Source of the DNA: Micromonospora thermarum
GTDB lineage: Bacteria > Actinomycetota > Actinomycetes > Mycobacteriales > Micromonosporaceae
DNA length: 64,000 bases
Assembly: GCF_012034245.1 (NCBI RefSeq)
Contig: NZ_JAATEO010000002.1
Coordinates: forward strand, 62,001 to 126,000
Reading direction: 5' to 3'
Made by a program: the position numbers and the translations under genes. How positions within the stretch are numbered: the first letter of the stretch is position 1; every line of letters begins with the position of its first letter. The notes below the pieces were generated by a model. It saw nothing but the letters and a program-made list of their open reading frames with translations, made no database searches and was not told the origin of the DNA. This document shows positions 1-9,266 of the stretch, piece after piece.

Positions 1-1356
1 TCGGGTCCGCCGCTGCTCGGGAACGTCGTAGTACGTCGACTCCATCTTTCCCTTCACCCGGTTGGCCACGAGTCCCAGCACATTCGCGCCGACCTTCCGC
101 AACGATTCCGTGGCCTCGGCGAGCTGGTCCGTCCGGGTGTAACCGACACGAGTGACGACGATGGCGCCACCGGTGGAGCGAGCGATGACAGCCGCATCCG
201 TCACGGGAAGGAGCGGTGGGGAGTCGAAGATGACCGTCATGCCGGATGCCTCGAGGGAAGCGACGACCTTCCCCAACCGGGCGGACCCCAGCAACTCGCT
301 CGGGTTCGGCGGCCGAGGCCCGGCCGCGAGGATGTAGAGCGGCAGGTCACCACGCCATTGCTGAAGAGCATGGTTGACGGGCATGTCGCCGAGTAGGACG
401 TTCGTCAGCCCGACGCCGTTGGAGAGGGCGAAGAGGTCGGCGACGGTGGGCCGGCGCAGATCGGCATCGATCAGCACAACGGTCTGTCCGGCCTGCGCCA
501 TGGCGATGGCGAAGTTCGCTGCGGTCGTCGTCTTGCCCTCGGCCGGGATCGATCCCGTGACGACGAAGCTGGTGAGCCGCCGGTCCACCGACAGGAACCG
601 GACGTTCGTGCGCAGCTGGCGGTACGCCTCGGCGCGGGCAGTTGCCTGGTCGTCCGCGATGAGAGGGCCACCCTTGGTCTTCGGCATGTCGGGCACCGAG
701 CCGAGTACCGGAGTGCCCGCGGCGGCCTTGACGGCGTCGTTCTTGTTGCGGATCGTACGGTCGAGGCTGTCCCGGAGGACGGCTGCTCCGACACCGGCCG
801 CCAGGCCGAGGACCAATCCGAGCGCAAGGTTGAGCTTCGTGTTCGGCGAAACCGGCGCCTCCGGCGTGACCGCCCGTCGCGTAACCGTGAGCCTTACCGG
901 CGATGCGCCCCCACCCCCCGGGGTCTCCAGCTGGGCGACCAGCCGAGGAAATTCCTCCGCAAGCTGGTTGGCGATATCGCGAGCGCGTTCTGCCGACGTG
1001 TCCGTCACCTCGATGTCGAGGAGCACCGTGTCCACCGGCGACGACGCCTCGATGTTCTCGCTCAGCTCCTCAGGAGCGTAGGGAAGATCGAGCCGATCGA
1101 TGACAGCCCGGGCAACCTCGGGACTGTTGACAATCCCCACATAGGACCTGACGCGCTGTTGGGTGAAATTCCCCGCCTGGTTCAGCTGACCTGCATCGCC
1201 GGCCCCGCCGGTGGAAACGAACATTTGCACGCTCGCGCTGTACACCGGCGTCTGCGCGAACGAGAAAATGGCGGCAAGACCTAGACCGACGACGGCAACC
1301 GGCACAACCAAATACCATCGGTTCCGGATTGCACGCAGGTACTGCAGTACAGTCAT
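1..1356 (-). CDS. Wzz/BY-kinase polysaccharide co-polymerase and tyrosine autokinase (partial, C-terminus off window)
   Basis: The 452 codons in the window encode a fused chain-length regulator and bacterial tyrosine kinase. Membrane helices lie near residues 14-33 and 175-195, enclosing an extracellular Wzz-like domain. The cytoplasmic half carries the BY-kinase P-loops: Walker A GSIPAEGKTTT (about 268-278), Walker A' VVLIDADLRRP (293-303) and a Walker B-like VIFDSPP (375-381). Such proteins control export and chain length of polysaccharide made by a Wzx/Wzy system and autophosphorylate a C-terminal tyrosine cluster. A YY pair at 442-443 is visible, but the rest of the tail runs off the left edge. 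The ATG at 1356 is the start. It lies 55 bp after the Wzy-like gene and is probably the last visible gene of the EPS operon. Confidence 0.9.
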   Translation of the reverse strand, partial: MTVLQYLRAIRNRWYLVVPVAVVGLGLAAIFSFAQTPVYSASVQMFVSTGGAGDAGQLNQAGNFTQQRVRSYVGIVNSPEVARAVIDRLDLPYAPEELSENIEASSPVDTVLLDIEVTDTSAERARDIANQLAEEFPRLVAQLETPGGGGASPVRLTVTRRAVTPEAPVSPNTKLNLALGLVLGLAAGVGAAVLRDSLDRTIRNKNDAVKAAAGTPVLGSVPDMPKTKGGPLIADDQATARAEAYRQLRTNVRFLSVDRRLTSFVVTGSIPAEGKTTTAANFAIAMAQAGQTVVLIDADLRRPTVADLFALSNGVGLTNVLLGDMPVNHALQQWRGDLPLYILAAGPRPPNPSELLGSARLGKVVASLEASGMTVIFDSPPLLPVTDAAVIARSTGGAIVVTRVGYTRTDQLAEATESLRKVGANVLGLVANRVKGKMESTYYDVPEQRRTR

Positions 1357-1411
1357 CGATTTCCTTGAGTGAGGATTACCACGGCCGTTGTGGCCACTAC
1401 GCAAACTGGGA

Positions 1412-2812
1412 TCACGATGCACCCGACTGCCACACCGTACGACTAGTCAAGCGGGGTGAGTCGCGCCAGTATACCTGAGACCGCTTCGCATGCGAACCTG
1501 TAGCGGCCGGTTGAACCTGGTCGTCAACATCAACGGCGCGCTCCAGCTCGGCGGCGAGCAGGCCGAGGAAGAAGGCGAGGAGTACGGCAATTCGGTTGTC
1601 GCCCCAGAAATTGATTGTGTCGGCCATCCCGTGGAGGATCAGCCAGGCGAAGGCGCCGAGACTCACGGCAGCCGTGACGCGAGCACCTGGTCGCGTACTC
1701 AGCAGGCGGTAGTGGTCCAGCACGACAACGACCACGAAAGCCACCAGGAGCAGGGCGGCGCCCAGGCCCATGTCGCTCCATATCTGGATGAATATGTTGT
1801 GCGGGGGGTACCGCTCCGCGACCAGGGAATTCGAGTACTTCGCGATCTCGATGAACCAACCACCGAAACCAAGTCCGAGCATTGGGTGCTCAGAGAACAT
1901 GTCCGCGGCGGCCCGCCAGAGCATCTCCCGGATACCGAACGTGAAATCGGAGTCGGCGGCAAAGGTCGGGAAGAGTCGGGTGACCTGGCTGAACGCAAGA
2001 TAGGCAACCGCGGGCAGTGCCACCAGGATCGGCAGGAGATACGAAGGGGACTTGGCGAGGCGGATGAGTGAGACCACGAACACCGGTAGAAGTAGCCCCA
2101 GGATCATCGCCGTCTTGGACCCCGTGGAGAACACTCCCAGGTACGCCGCCAGCGCGACGAGGACGTACCTCCTCCGTTTGTACAAGGTGAAGGCGCAGAG
2201 GAAGAGGAAACTGGCCATTCCGAGGTAGAGCGAAGCAGTATTGCCGTTGAGGTACAGCCCGCCGGCCTTCTCGACGTCGCGGACGTTGTCCGGGCTCGTG
2301 GTGAAGTACGCGGCCATTTTGCCCGGCCCATTCACGAGTACCGCCCAGTACGAGTGGAGGAACCGGCTCTCCAATTCGGGGGAGACCCTGAAGACGGCTG
2401 TCAGACCTGCCTCGATAACCACGGCAACCCCGAGGACGTCGAAAACCCTGGGCAGTCGTTGTGGCAGCCGCTGGCGCAACGTCTTCACGTAGATGAAAAC
2501 GATCAGCAGCTGCAGCATGCCAATAATCCACGCAACAGCCCTCGTCACATCCGGCGACCAGAGAATGGCCAGTACCGCAAGCGCGATGAAGGCGACCAGA
2601 AAACGCCCGTAGCGTCGGTCCCAGCTCGGCCTGTCGGACACGAAACCGAGAGCCGAGGTGAGAGTGACGACGGCTGAGAAGGTGATGATCTCCGGGCTGA
2701 GGAGAAACAGCTGCGGGACGGAGAGCCCGACTATCCATATCGCGCGGGTCTCGAAACGCGCCAGCAGCGCGAACGCGATCCCGAAGCCTGCTGCGGCAGC
2801 TAGAAGGATCAT
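1412..2812 (-). CDS. O-antigen ligase/polymerase (Wzy-like) membrane protein
   Basis: A 466-residue polytopic membrane protein with roughly ten to twelve hydrophobic segments. A long extracytoplasmic loop (about 130-210) and a second one follow the layout of the O-antigen ligase/Wzy_C family. The segment HPMLGLGFGGWF, followed by the PPHN motif near residue 330, resembles the family's conserved loop. In a Wzx/Wzy pathway it would polymerise lipid-linked repeat units on the outer face of the membrane. The ATG at 2812 has a GAGG seven bases upstream. The gene lies between a GT4 gene and the BY-kinase gene, which supports polymerase over ligase. The repeat unit cannot be read from sequence. Confidence 0.82.
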   Translation of the reverse strand: MILLAAAAGFGIAFALLARFETRAIWIVGLSVPQLFLLSPEIITFSAVVTLTSALGFVSDRPSWDRRYGRFLVAFIALAVLAILWSPDVTRAVAWIIGMLQLLIVFIYVKTLRQRLPQRLPRVFDVLGVAVVIEAGLTAVFRVSPELESRFLHSYWAVLVNGPGKMAAYFTTSPDNVRDVEKAGGLYLNGNTASLYLGMASFLFLCAFTLYKRRRYVLVALAAYLGVFSTGSKTAMILGLLLPVFVVSLIRLAKSPSYLLPILVALPAVAYLAFSQVTRLFPTFAADSDFTFGIREMLWRAAADMFSEHPMLGLGFGGWFIEIAKYSNSLVAERYPPHNIFIQIWSDMGLGAALLLVAFVVVVVLDHYRLLSTRPGARVTAAVSLGAFAWLILHGMADTINFWGDNRIAVLLAFFLGLLAAELERAVDVDDQVQPAATGSHAKRSQVYWRDSPRLTSRTVWQSGAS

Positions 2813-2888
2813 CCGTCGGCCTCGAGATCACCGGGTTGCCGTCTGTCCGAAACCGGCGCGTCCCCACGGCCGCAGCTGGAGCCGGAAG

Positions 2889-4124
2889 TCATGCGGAGCC
2901 GCCAACGGTCACGGCACTGACGTGCAGCCGTTCGAGCAGGGCACGCAGATCTTGAGCCGCGTTCTCGGGCGAAAAGCGGCGGGCGCGGTCGAGTGCCGCG
3001 CGGCGCAGGGCGTCCAGAGCTTCCGGGTTTCCCGACAACCGGAGGATTTCTGACGCGAAACGCTGCTCGTCGCCCGCTTCGTCGATCAGGATTCCGCTGA
3101 CTCCGTGATCGACGATCTCACCGATGCCACCCTTGCGGCTGGCCACGGGAATCAGGCCGAGTGCCATCGCCTCGATGAGGACCATGCCGAAGGGCTCATC
3201 CCACTGGCACGGATACAGGAAGAACGTGCTCCTCGCCAGCGACTCGGCCAGTCGTTCATGGCCGACATGTCCTCGAAGTCGGACCACGTCCTTCCCGGCC
3301 TCCCGGTTCACCGCTGCGGAGAGCGCACCGACCTGCCTCATGTAGTCGGTCTCGTAGGACGAAACCCCGGGAGCCGCGCCGCCGTAGGTGTCAAGAGTCC
3401 AGTCAGCTTCTGGATCAGCGGCGTTCAGCGCCTGGCAGACGCGGATGGCCTCGAGCACGCCCTTCTCCGGGACCAACCTGCCGACGAACGCGAGGGACTT
3501 CGGATGGCGTGCTCCCGCTGCCGGGCGGAACGAGTGGGAGGTGTCGACACAGTTGTACAACACAACTCCCGGGTGCGGCCCGAAGTCGCGAGCCGCTTTC
3601 TGCATCAGGTACCGACTGCAGTAGGCAAAGGAATCGACCGCAGCCTTGAGCGCCGGAAACTCAGCTTGGCCTACATAGGCGGACAGGTCGTTGTGCATGT
3701 GGAGCACGATCTCGCCGCGGTAGCCACTCCTCCGGAGCCAGACGGCGTACCGGGGCCGATTGTGGATATGCACGACCTGTTCCCGGCGGAGAGCTCGAGA
3801 GTTTGCCAACACCCATAGCTTCCCGCCGAACAGCAGTCGGTTATGGACACCCCACCACGGGCGCCGGACAAGCGGGCCGACGATTCTCGCTGCCCAGGCG
3901 GCAGCGCGGTCGTACGCCCGGTACCAGACGCTGCCAGCCACGGCCAACGACTCGGCATATGTCCTGCTCGACGACACGCAATACACGACGGATGAGCGAT
4001 CGAGCCGCGAGTAGACGTCTCGAACCCAGGTGGCTACCGCCCCGCCGCGTCCGTCGAACCGCTCCTCCGCGGCCAACAGCACGGCGACCCTATACCGAGA
4101 GTTCGCGTGACCGTTCATGGTCAT
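2889..4124 (-). CDS. Glycosyltransferase family 4 (EPS cluster, fourth GT)
   Basis: A 411-residue GT-B fold glycosyltransferase. The C-terminal nucleotide-sugar domain has the GT4 signature DEPFGMVLIEAMALG (E-x7-E catalytic pattern), and FVGRLVPEKGV marks the start of the Rossmann half. It should add one sugar to the lipid-linked repeat unit at the cytoplasmic membrane face; donor and acceptor are unknown. I chose the ATG at 4124 because AAGGGGGG lies just upstream. A longer reading from 4157 has no such site. The chosen start overlaps the flippase gene by 35 bp, so translational coupling is likely. Confidence 0.85.
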   Translation of the reverse strand: MTMNGHANSRYRVAVLLAAEERFDGRGGAVATWVRDVYSRLDRSSVVYCVSSSRTYAESLAVAGSVWYRAYDRAAAWAARIVGPLVRRPWWGVHNRLLFGGKLWVLANSRALRREQVVHIHNRPRYAVWLRRSGYRGEIVLHMHNDLSAYVGQAEFPALKAAVDSFAYCSRYLMQKAARDFGPHPGVVLYNCVDTSHSFRPAAGARHPKSLAFVGRLVPEKGVLEAIRVCQALNAADPEADWTLDTYGGAAPGVSSYETDYMRQVGALSAAVNREAGKDVVRLRGHVGHERLAESLARSTFFLYPCQWDEPFGMVLIEAMALGLIPVASRKGGIGEIVDHGVSGILIDEAGDEQRFASEILRLSGNPEALDALRRAALDRARRFSPENAAQDLRALLERLHVSAVTVGGSA

Positions 4125-5586
4125 GGCGTTCACCCCCCTTGTTGACTCCGACGGCAAGTCCCCGAAGGTCCGCCACCAGTGGGCTGCGGGTCAGGGCGAG
4201 CGTCGCGAGATATGTGCCCCCGCCCACCACGACCTTGGCGACAAACCACGCGAGGCTACCTTCCAGGCCGCCACCCATCAACGTCATGCCGGCTAAGACG
4301 ATGACCATCGGTAGTGCGAGACGGACGGCAAGCCAGTGCGGAGCCGCGTATTGCAGGAATGTCACGCCCAGCAGCCGCCGAAGCAGGAGATAGTTCACCA
4401 CGAGGCTCAGCAAAGAAACGCCGACCAGGGCTGTCGCCGTTCCGCGCATGCCGTCGACCATTGCTCCGACGGTTACCGCGGCGATCGTCACGGCAGCCTT
4501 GGCCACGTTGATCACAAACCCGAGCTTCATGCGGTCGAGGGCCATGAGTACGACGCCCATGGGGTTGCCGAATGCGCGAAGTATCCCCACCACGCTCAGC
4601 AACTGCAGGGTGGGCGCGACCCAGGACCACTTACTGCCGAGGACAAGGTCGACGAAATCGTCCGCCAGCAGTGCGAGGCCCACGAGTGGGGCCACGTTGA
4701 TGAGGCCGGTCACCGCCAGGAGACTCATGGTGTGTTCGGCAACCCGCCGCCGGTCGTCCTGGATCCTGGACAGCGCCGGAAACATGACGCGGGTGACGAC
4801 GGGATTCAGCTTCGCCGGAGTCGTGACGGCGTAACTGTAGGCTACGTTGTAGCCGCCCAGATCGGATGCCGAGAGGATCCGGCCAACCGCGATGGCTCCG
4901 GCGTTGTTCCCCACGAACCCGACGATGGCATCCAGAACCTGGAAGACGCTGAACGACAGGAAGCGGCGCGTTTCGTCGAACCGAAAGTGCGCTTTGACCG
5001 CAAACAGTCGCCGCGCACCCACGGCGAGGACGATGGTCTTCACGGCAAATCCGAGCACCATCGCGGCGACGACGCCTGCTGCGCCCAGGCCGACAGCGGT
5101 AAGACCAATGCAGAAGCCGAGCGTCGACGTCGCCCACAGTATGTCGGCGAGCGCCGCCGGGGCGAACATGAGGTTCTTCTCGAGAAGGCCGCGAAAGATC
5201 TGGCCGTGCGGCGTGATCGCAAACGCTACCGCGACGAGCGCGATGAGGCCCGCCAGGTCGGGAATGCGGAAGAAAGCCTCCAGCGCGGGACCGGAAGCAA
5301 AAAGAATCAGCGCGATCGATGCGCCCAATGCGGCGTTCAACCAGTAGAGAGAACTGATCTCGTCCTGCGTGATCTCCTTGCGCTGGATCAGGGAGTTCGA
5401 CAGACCGACGTTCGTCAGGATGTCGGCGAGACCCACGACCATCGTGATGACCGCGACCGCGCCGACGCTTCTGGCATCGAGAACCCGGGCGATGTAGGTC
5501 AGTTGGAGCAGTTGCAGGACGGAGGTCACCGCAACCGATGTGCCGATCCAGCGTGCTCCCGACAGAACCTGCCGCTTCAGTCCCAC
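4090..5586 (-). CDS. Wzx-like oligosaccharide flippase (MOP superfamily)
   Basis: A 498-residue membrane protein with about twelve to fourteen helices and the N-terminal pattern of polysaccharide flippases (SGARWIGTSV, then LQLTYIARVLD). Proteins of this type move undecaprenyl-linked repeat units across the membrane. The start is GTG at 5586, and its first ten bases overlap the end of the preceding GT4 gene. Its place among four GT4 genes and a Wzy-like gene defines the locus as Wzx/Wzy-dependent rather than ABC-dependent. The substrate is not predictable. Confidence 0.85.
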   Translation of the reverse strand: MGLKRQVLSGARWIGTSVAVTSVLQLLQLTYIARVLDARSVGAVAVITMVVGLADILTNVGLSNSLIQRKEITQDEISSLYWLNAALGASIALILFASGPALEAFFRIPDLAGLIALVAVAFAITPHGQIFRGLLEKNLMFAPAALADILWATSTLGFCIGLTAVGLGAAGVVAAMVLGFAVKTIVLAVGARRLFAVKAHFRFDETRRFLSFSVFQVLDAIVGFVGNNAGAIAVGRILSASDLGGYNVAYSYAVTTPAKLNPVVTRVMFPALSRIQDDRRRVAEHTMSLLAVTGLINVAPLVGLALLADDFVDLVLGSKWSWVAPTLQLLSVVGILRAFGNPMGVVLMALDRMKLGFVINVAKAAVTIAAVTVGAMVDGMRGTATALVGVSLLSLVVNYLLLRRLLGVTFLQYAAPHWLAVRLALPMVIVLAGMTLMGGGLEGSLAWFVAKVVVGGGTYLATLALTRSPLVADLRGLAVGVNKGGERHDHERSRELSV

Positions 5587-6734
5587 GTCGCTTCCCGTGC
5601 AGGTCCGGTCGACACGTGGCTCCGGCGAGCAGCCATGTCGTAGATGTCCTCAAGAGCCGCCGACTGCTTGGTGATGTCGAATCTGAGCTCGACGCGCTGC
5701 CGAGCCTGGTCCCCGAGACGGACCCGCAGTGCATCGTCGTCGAGGAGCCGGCGGATGTTTCCCGCCAGCGCTGCCACGTCTCCCTCGTCGGACAGGAGAC
5801 CGGTCTCCCCGTGGACGACCGCGTCGGGGATCCCGCCGTGACGGGTCGCCACGCTCGGCACGCTCAAGGCTGCTGACTCGAGGAGTGTCATCCCCAGCCC
5901 CTCAGAGTCACCGTTGGGCGCCGTCCGGGACGGAGCGGCCAGCATCTTCGAGGCAGCCATGTACCGCTTCACGGCGTCCGGCGGCTGCATCCCCGCAAAC
6001 GTCGCGTCGACGCCGAGGCGAACGGCGCGGTCCCGGACCTGCTGATCCAACGGTCCGGCGCCGATGAAGACACACCGCGGCCTACGGGCGGTCCCCACCA
6101 TCGCCAGTGCCTCGATCAGATCCTCGATGCCCTTCTTTTCCGTGAACCGGCCGACGAATACGACGTCCCACTCCTTCGGCGTCGGTGGTTGTTTCGGCGG
6201 AATCGGGACCCCGATGTAGTGGACGAGCACCTTCTGCGGGTCGGCACCGAGGTCGATCGCCCGTTGGCGGATGAAGTCCGAGACCGCGATGACGACCGCG
6301 GCCCGGTCGAACGCCTGTCGAAGTTGCCAGCGGGCCCGGGCGCCACGAAGCCCGGGAGTGCTCGGCGCGGCGGTCACGTCGTGCCCATGGAGGGTCACGA
6401 CCAACGGGACGCCGATACTGGCCGCAGCCCCACTGATCAACCAGCCTTCAGGACCGAAATGCGCGTGCACCAGGGCGGGCTTCATCGCAGCGAGCAGGTT
6501 CGTGACCCGGCGGGATCTCCCGGTGAGTCGGAACAGGCGGAAACGGACCTGATCCCTCGGCAGGCTCGAGTAGGCGATCGTGTCGGTGTCCGCGGCGACG
6601 GCTGACTGCACCTTGACCGCGCCCAGGAAGGCCGGATCGTAGCCGATCAGGGCGTCGGCCTGGTTCCGGACGAAGGTCTCCGAGCCGGGCAGGAGCATGC
6701 TTTTCCAGATGGCGACGGTGGGGCGATCAGACAC
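5577..6734 (-). CDS. Glycosyltransferase family 4 (EPS cluster, third GT)
   Basis: A 385-residue GT4 glycosyltransferase. The start of the C-terminal domain (VVFVGRFTEKKGIEDLIEAL) and the catalytic stretch GDSEGLGMTLLESAAL are visible. It opens with SDRPTVAIWKSMLLPGSETF, an N-terminus typical of exopolysaccharide GTs. I chose GTG at 6734, which overlaps the upstream stop as GTGTCTGA and has GGAAG eight bases upstream. An ATG at 6749 has no ribosome site. The role is sugar addition during repeat-unit assembly; sugar specificity is unknown. Confidence 0.85.
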   Translation of the reverse strand: MSDRPTVAIWKSMLLPGSETFVRNQADALIGYDPAFLGAVKVQSAVAADTDTIAYSSLPRDQVRFRLFRLTGRSRRVTNLLAAMKPALVHAHFGPEGWLISGAAASIGVPLVVTLHGHDVTAAPSTPGLRGARARWQLRQAFDRAAVVIAVSDFIRQRAIDLGADPQKVLVHYIGVPIPPKQPPTPKEWDVVFVGRFTEKKGIEDLIEALAMVGTARRPRCVFIGAGPLDQQVRDRAVRLGVDATFAGMQPPDAVKRYMAASKMLAAPSRTAPNGDSEGLGMTLLESAALSVPSVATRHGGIPDAVVHGETGLLSDEGDVAALAGNIRRLLDDDALRVRLGDQARQRVELRFDITKQSAALEDIYDMAARRSHVSTGPAREATWD

Positions 6735-7842
6735 TGCTACCACTTCCATCGACGAGATCGTGGATGCTCGACTCGAGCAGCGCGGCCATGGGGGCATCGG
6801 CGTACCGGAGGCCGGCCGGAACGGCTGCGTTGCCGATCGTCTCGCTCAGCGACGGGTCGAGCAAGACGGATTCGATCGCCCGGGCGAGGGCGTCGGGGTC
6901 CCCCGGCGGGACCAGGATCCCGGTGGTTCCGCTGTCGATGACCTCCTGCGGTCCGCCCATCTCGGTGGCGATGACAACCAGCCCTGCCGACATTCCCTGC
7001 ACGACGACCTGGCCGAACGGCTCGGCGTTCAGGGAGCCACTGACCAGGACGTCATGCGAGGCGAGCAGGTGGTCGACGTCATCGACGTGCCCGACGAACG
7101 TGACGTCGTTGCCCAGCCCGGCGGCGAGCGTCCGGAGTTCGGCGACGTAACGGCCGGCGTCCTCGAACAGGTCGTCGCCCGCGACGGTCACGCTCACCCT
7201 GCCGCCGAGGCCCCGGTCCCTCAGAACGGCGAGCGCCTGGAGGAGCACATGCACGCCCTTCCAGTGGGTCAGGCGGCTCAACGACAGGATCCTCAGGGCA
7301 CCGCCCCGAGCGGCCCTGCGTGCGGCGAGCGACGAATCGCTGATGCCGCTCATCGTGTAGACGACCCGCATGGGCTTCTGCGAGAGCTGCTGCGGGATCG
7401 TCGAGGCCGTCCACTGACTGTTCGCGAGGAAGCCGTCGAATCGGGGAAGAATCCAGCGAACGACGAGTGACCGCTTCCGCCCACTGAGCCATTCCGGGGA
7501 CAGATCCTCCCGGAGATAGTAGATGAATTGCCGTCTGCGCTTCGGGAGGAACGCGGTCAGAATCGCTGCATTCAGGCTGTTGGCGATGACGACGTCGCTG
7601 CGGGATCTGAGGAAGACCCACCAGGCGCGCAACATCGCCAGGACGAGGGTCACGCTCCGGTTGTGACCGTTCCATCCCAGAACGCTGACGGGGACGCCGG
7701 CTGCCTCCGCCCAGCCGTCGAGAGCACCGCCCTGGAAGAGGAGCAGCTCTCTCTCGTACTTGCTCGGCTGCTCGAAGTACCGCTTCAGGCCCAGCTCGGC
7801 CCCACCGGGCCGACCGGTGTGGTCCACGAAAAGGATCTTCAC
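6727..7842 (-). CDS. Glycosyltransferase family 4 (EPS cluster, second GT)
   Basis: A 371-residue GT4 enzyme. The N-terminus VKILFVDHTGRPGGAEL is the first Rossmann strand and glycine loop, and the catalytic region reads LNAEPFGQVVVQGMSAG. The true start is GTG at 7842, sharing four bases (GTGA) with the preceding stop. An upstream extension to 8007 exists but is Arg/Gly-rich readthrough of the previous gene. The tight overlap with both neighbours shows one transcription unit. Confidence 0.85.
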   Translation of the reverse strand: MKILFVDHTGRPGGAELGLKRYFEQPSKYERELLLFQGGALDGWAEAAGVPVSVLGWNGHNRSVTLVLAMLRAWWVFLRSRSDVVIANSLNAAILTAFLPKRRRQFIYYLREDLSPEWLSGRKRSLVVRWILPRFDGFLANSQWTASTIPQQLSQKPMRVVYTMSGISDSSLAARRAARGGALRILSLSRLTHWKGVHVLLQALAVLRDRGLGGRVSVTVAGDDLFEDAGRYVAELRTLAAGLGNDVTFVGHVDDVDHLLASHDVLVSGSLNAEPFGQVVVQGMSAGLVVIATEMGGPQEVIDSGTTGILVPPGDPDALARAIESVLLDPSLSETIGNAAVPAGLRYADAPMAALLESSIHDLVDGSGSSV

Positions 7843-8798
7843 GCTTGCCGACCCTCGAGAACGTCGTTGACGCGCGCGGCGACCGCCGGCCACGAATAGG
7901 GACTGGAGTCGTAGTTCGGGGCCGGGAGGCCGGCCGCGTTCGTCATCGCGAACGCCCACTCCTGGGCGTCGTCCGCTCCGGACACCGAGATGCCGTGGGG
8001 ACCGCATATCTCGGCGACACTCGGGCAGCCCTTCCAGTAGACGACCTGGGTGCCACAGGCAAGGCTCTCGAGGGCCGGCAGACCGAAGCCTTCGATGAGG
8101 GACGGAACGACGGTCGCCGAGGCACCCCGGTAGAGCTGGGCGAGTGTCGCGTCATCGACACCGGACACGTGGGTGACCCGGTCGGCGACACCCAGCCGCG
8201 CGGTCAGCTCGCGCGCCCCGTCCGAGTCGCCGCACACCATGACCATCGAGAAGTCGTCGATGAACGCGAGCGCACGGAGGACCACCTCCACATTTTTGTG
8301 GCCCTTGAGGTTCCCGACGTAGAGGAAATAGGGCTTTCCCTCGGCGGAGGCGGGCCCATCGACGGTGAATGCCTCGGACAGGCCGTTTCCCGTGTTCACG
8401 ATGTCGACGTCCGGGTCTCCGATCCACTCCCGGATCGCGTCCCTCGACGTCTCCGACACGGTGAGCACGATGCCGTTACGTCTGATCAGAGGCTTCAGGA
8501 ACTGCTCGTAATAGGCGAGGTACCTGGCGCGCTGGGGCCAACGCGTCTGAAGATGAATCAGGTCATGGACGGTGACGATCTGCTGCGTCACCCCACGGAA
8601 GCCCATGTACCCGGGGGAGTAGAGAAGGCCGATGCCCTTTCCGGATCGCGTCGTCGGACGCTTCAGGACACCGATCGGGGAGGCCGGGTTGCCCTTGGCG
8701 TCAAGGGCCTCCCACTCGACGCGGAGGCGGCCGATGACCTCGGCCGCGTATCGGCCGATGCCGTGGGCCCCGATCCACCGCGTGTCAATTGCGATCAC
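7839..8798 (-). CDS. Glycosyltransferase family 4 (EPS cluster, first GT)
   Basis: A 319-residue GT4 glycosyltransferase. It contains YSPGYMGF and TVHDLIHL in the N-domain, LYVGNLKGHKN at the hinge and the E-x7-E site in SLIEGFGLPALESLACG. HDLIHL and EGFGLP are typical of mannosyl/rhamnosyl-type GT4 enzymes, although the donor is only a guess. The start is GTG at 8798, with only a weak upstream site. It is the first confident gene of the EPS operon and lies about 430 bases downstream of the predicted promoter. Confidence 0.83.
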   Translation of the reverse strand: MIAIDTRWIGAHGIGRYAAEVIGRLRVEWEALDAKGNPASPIGVLKRPTTRSGKGIGLLYSPGYMGFRGVTQQIVTVHDLIHLQTRWPQRARYLAYYEQFLKPLIRRNGIVLTVSETSRDAIREWIGDPDVDIVNTGNGLSEAFTVDGPASAEGKPYFLYVGNLKGHKNVEVVLRALAFIDDFSMVMVCGDSDGARELTARLGVADRVTHVSGVDDATLAQLYRGASATVVPSLIEGFGLPALESLACGTQVVYWKGCPSVAEICGPHGISVSGADDAQEWAFAMTNAAGLPAPNYDSSPYSWPAVAARVNDVLEGRQA

Positions 8799-8898
8799 CA
8801 GTCACATCCACTTCCGTTGGCCTGGTCGCCGCAGAAGACCGGGTCCCGGAGGGAAGACCAGACGCACACGCGACGTGCGGGCTCGCAGACCAGCGCCT

Positions 8899-9210
8899 TC
8901 ACAACGCACCCCGGTGCTGCTTCCGCGGGCACCATGGGACGAGGCCGACGATCTTGCTGGCGAGAGGGTTCGCGGTCGGTGGCCAGTGGTGCGGCACGGC
9001 GCGCGCCATCATGATCGATCCCCCCGTTCCCGTTCGCCCCGCGCACCCGGCTGGCGTTGCGCACGCCATGTTGTCACAGCCCGCCGGCCCGGTGACCCGC
9101 CCGTCGGGCAGCGTGACGGTGTGCACGACGCCTCCCGGTTCCGGAACCGGGAGCACGCGCCCTGACAACTGGCAGTTCGTGCGCAGAAGACGCCCAGCGA
9201 CCGCCGTCAC
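8899..9210 (-). other. Possible small leader ORF (103 codons) of the EPS operon
   Basis: An open frame from GTG at 9210 begins about 21 bases after the predicted start site of the EPS promoter and has GGTGAT six bases upstream. The product would have five cysteines, no clear membrane segment and no family that I recognise. It ends 100 bp before the first GT gene. Codon third positions are GC-rich but not decisively so. It could be a real first gene or untranslated leader RNA. Confidence 0.25.
9132..9153. repeat. 22-bp perfect palindrome in the EPS leader
   Basis: CTCCCGGTTCC is followed directly by its exact reverse complement. It lies about 80-100 bases downstream of the predicted EPS transcription start, so it could be a protein-binding operator or an RNA stem. 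No regulator can be assigned. Confidence 0.6.
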
Positions 9211-9237
9211 GCATGATCACCATTGATGGACCGAGCC

Positions 9238-9266
9238 AATACACCGCATCGCGGTGCGCCTGTCAA
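9238..9266 (-). promoter_or_regulatory. Consensus promoter of the exopolysaccharide operon
   Basis: On the minus strand TTGACA (9261-9266) is separated by exactly 17 bp from TGTATT (9238-9243), a near-perfect vegetative sigma-factor promoter. The start site would be near 9231. The surrounding 9240-9400 stretch is visibly more AT-rich than the genes around it. Confidence 0.7.
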
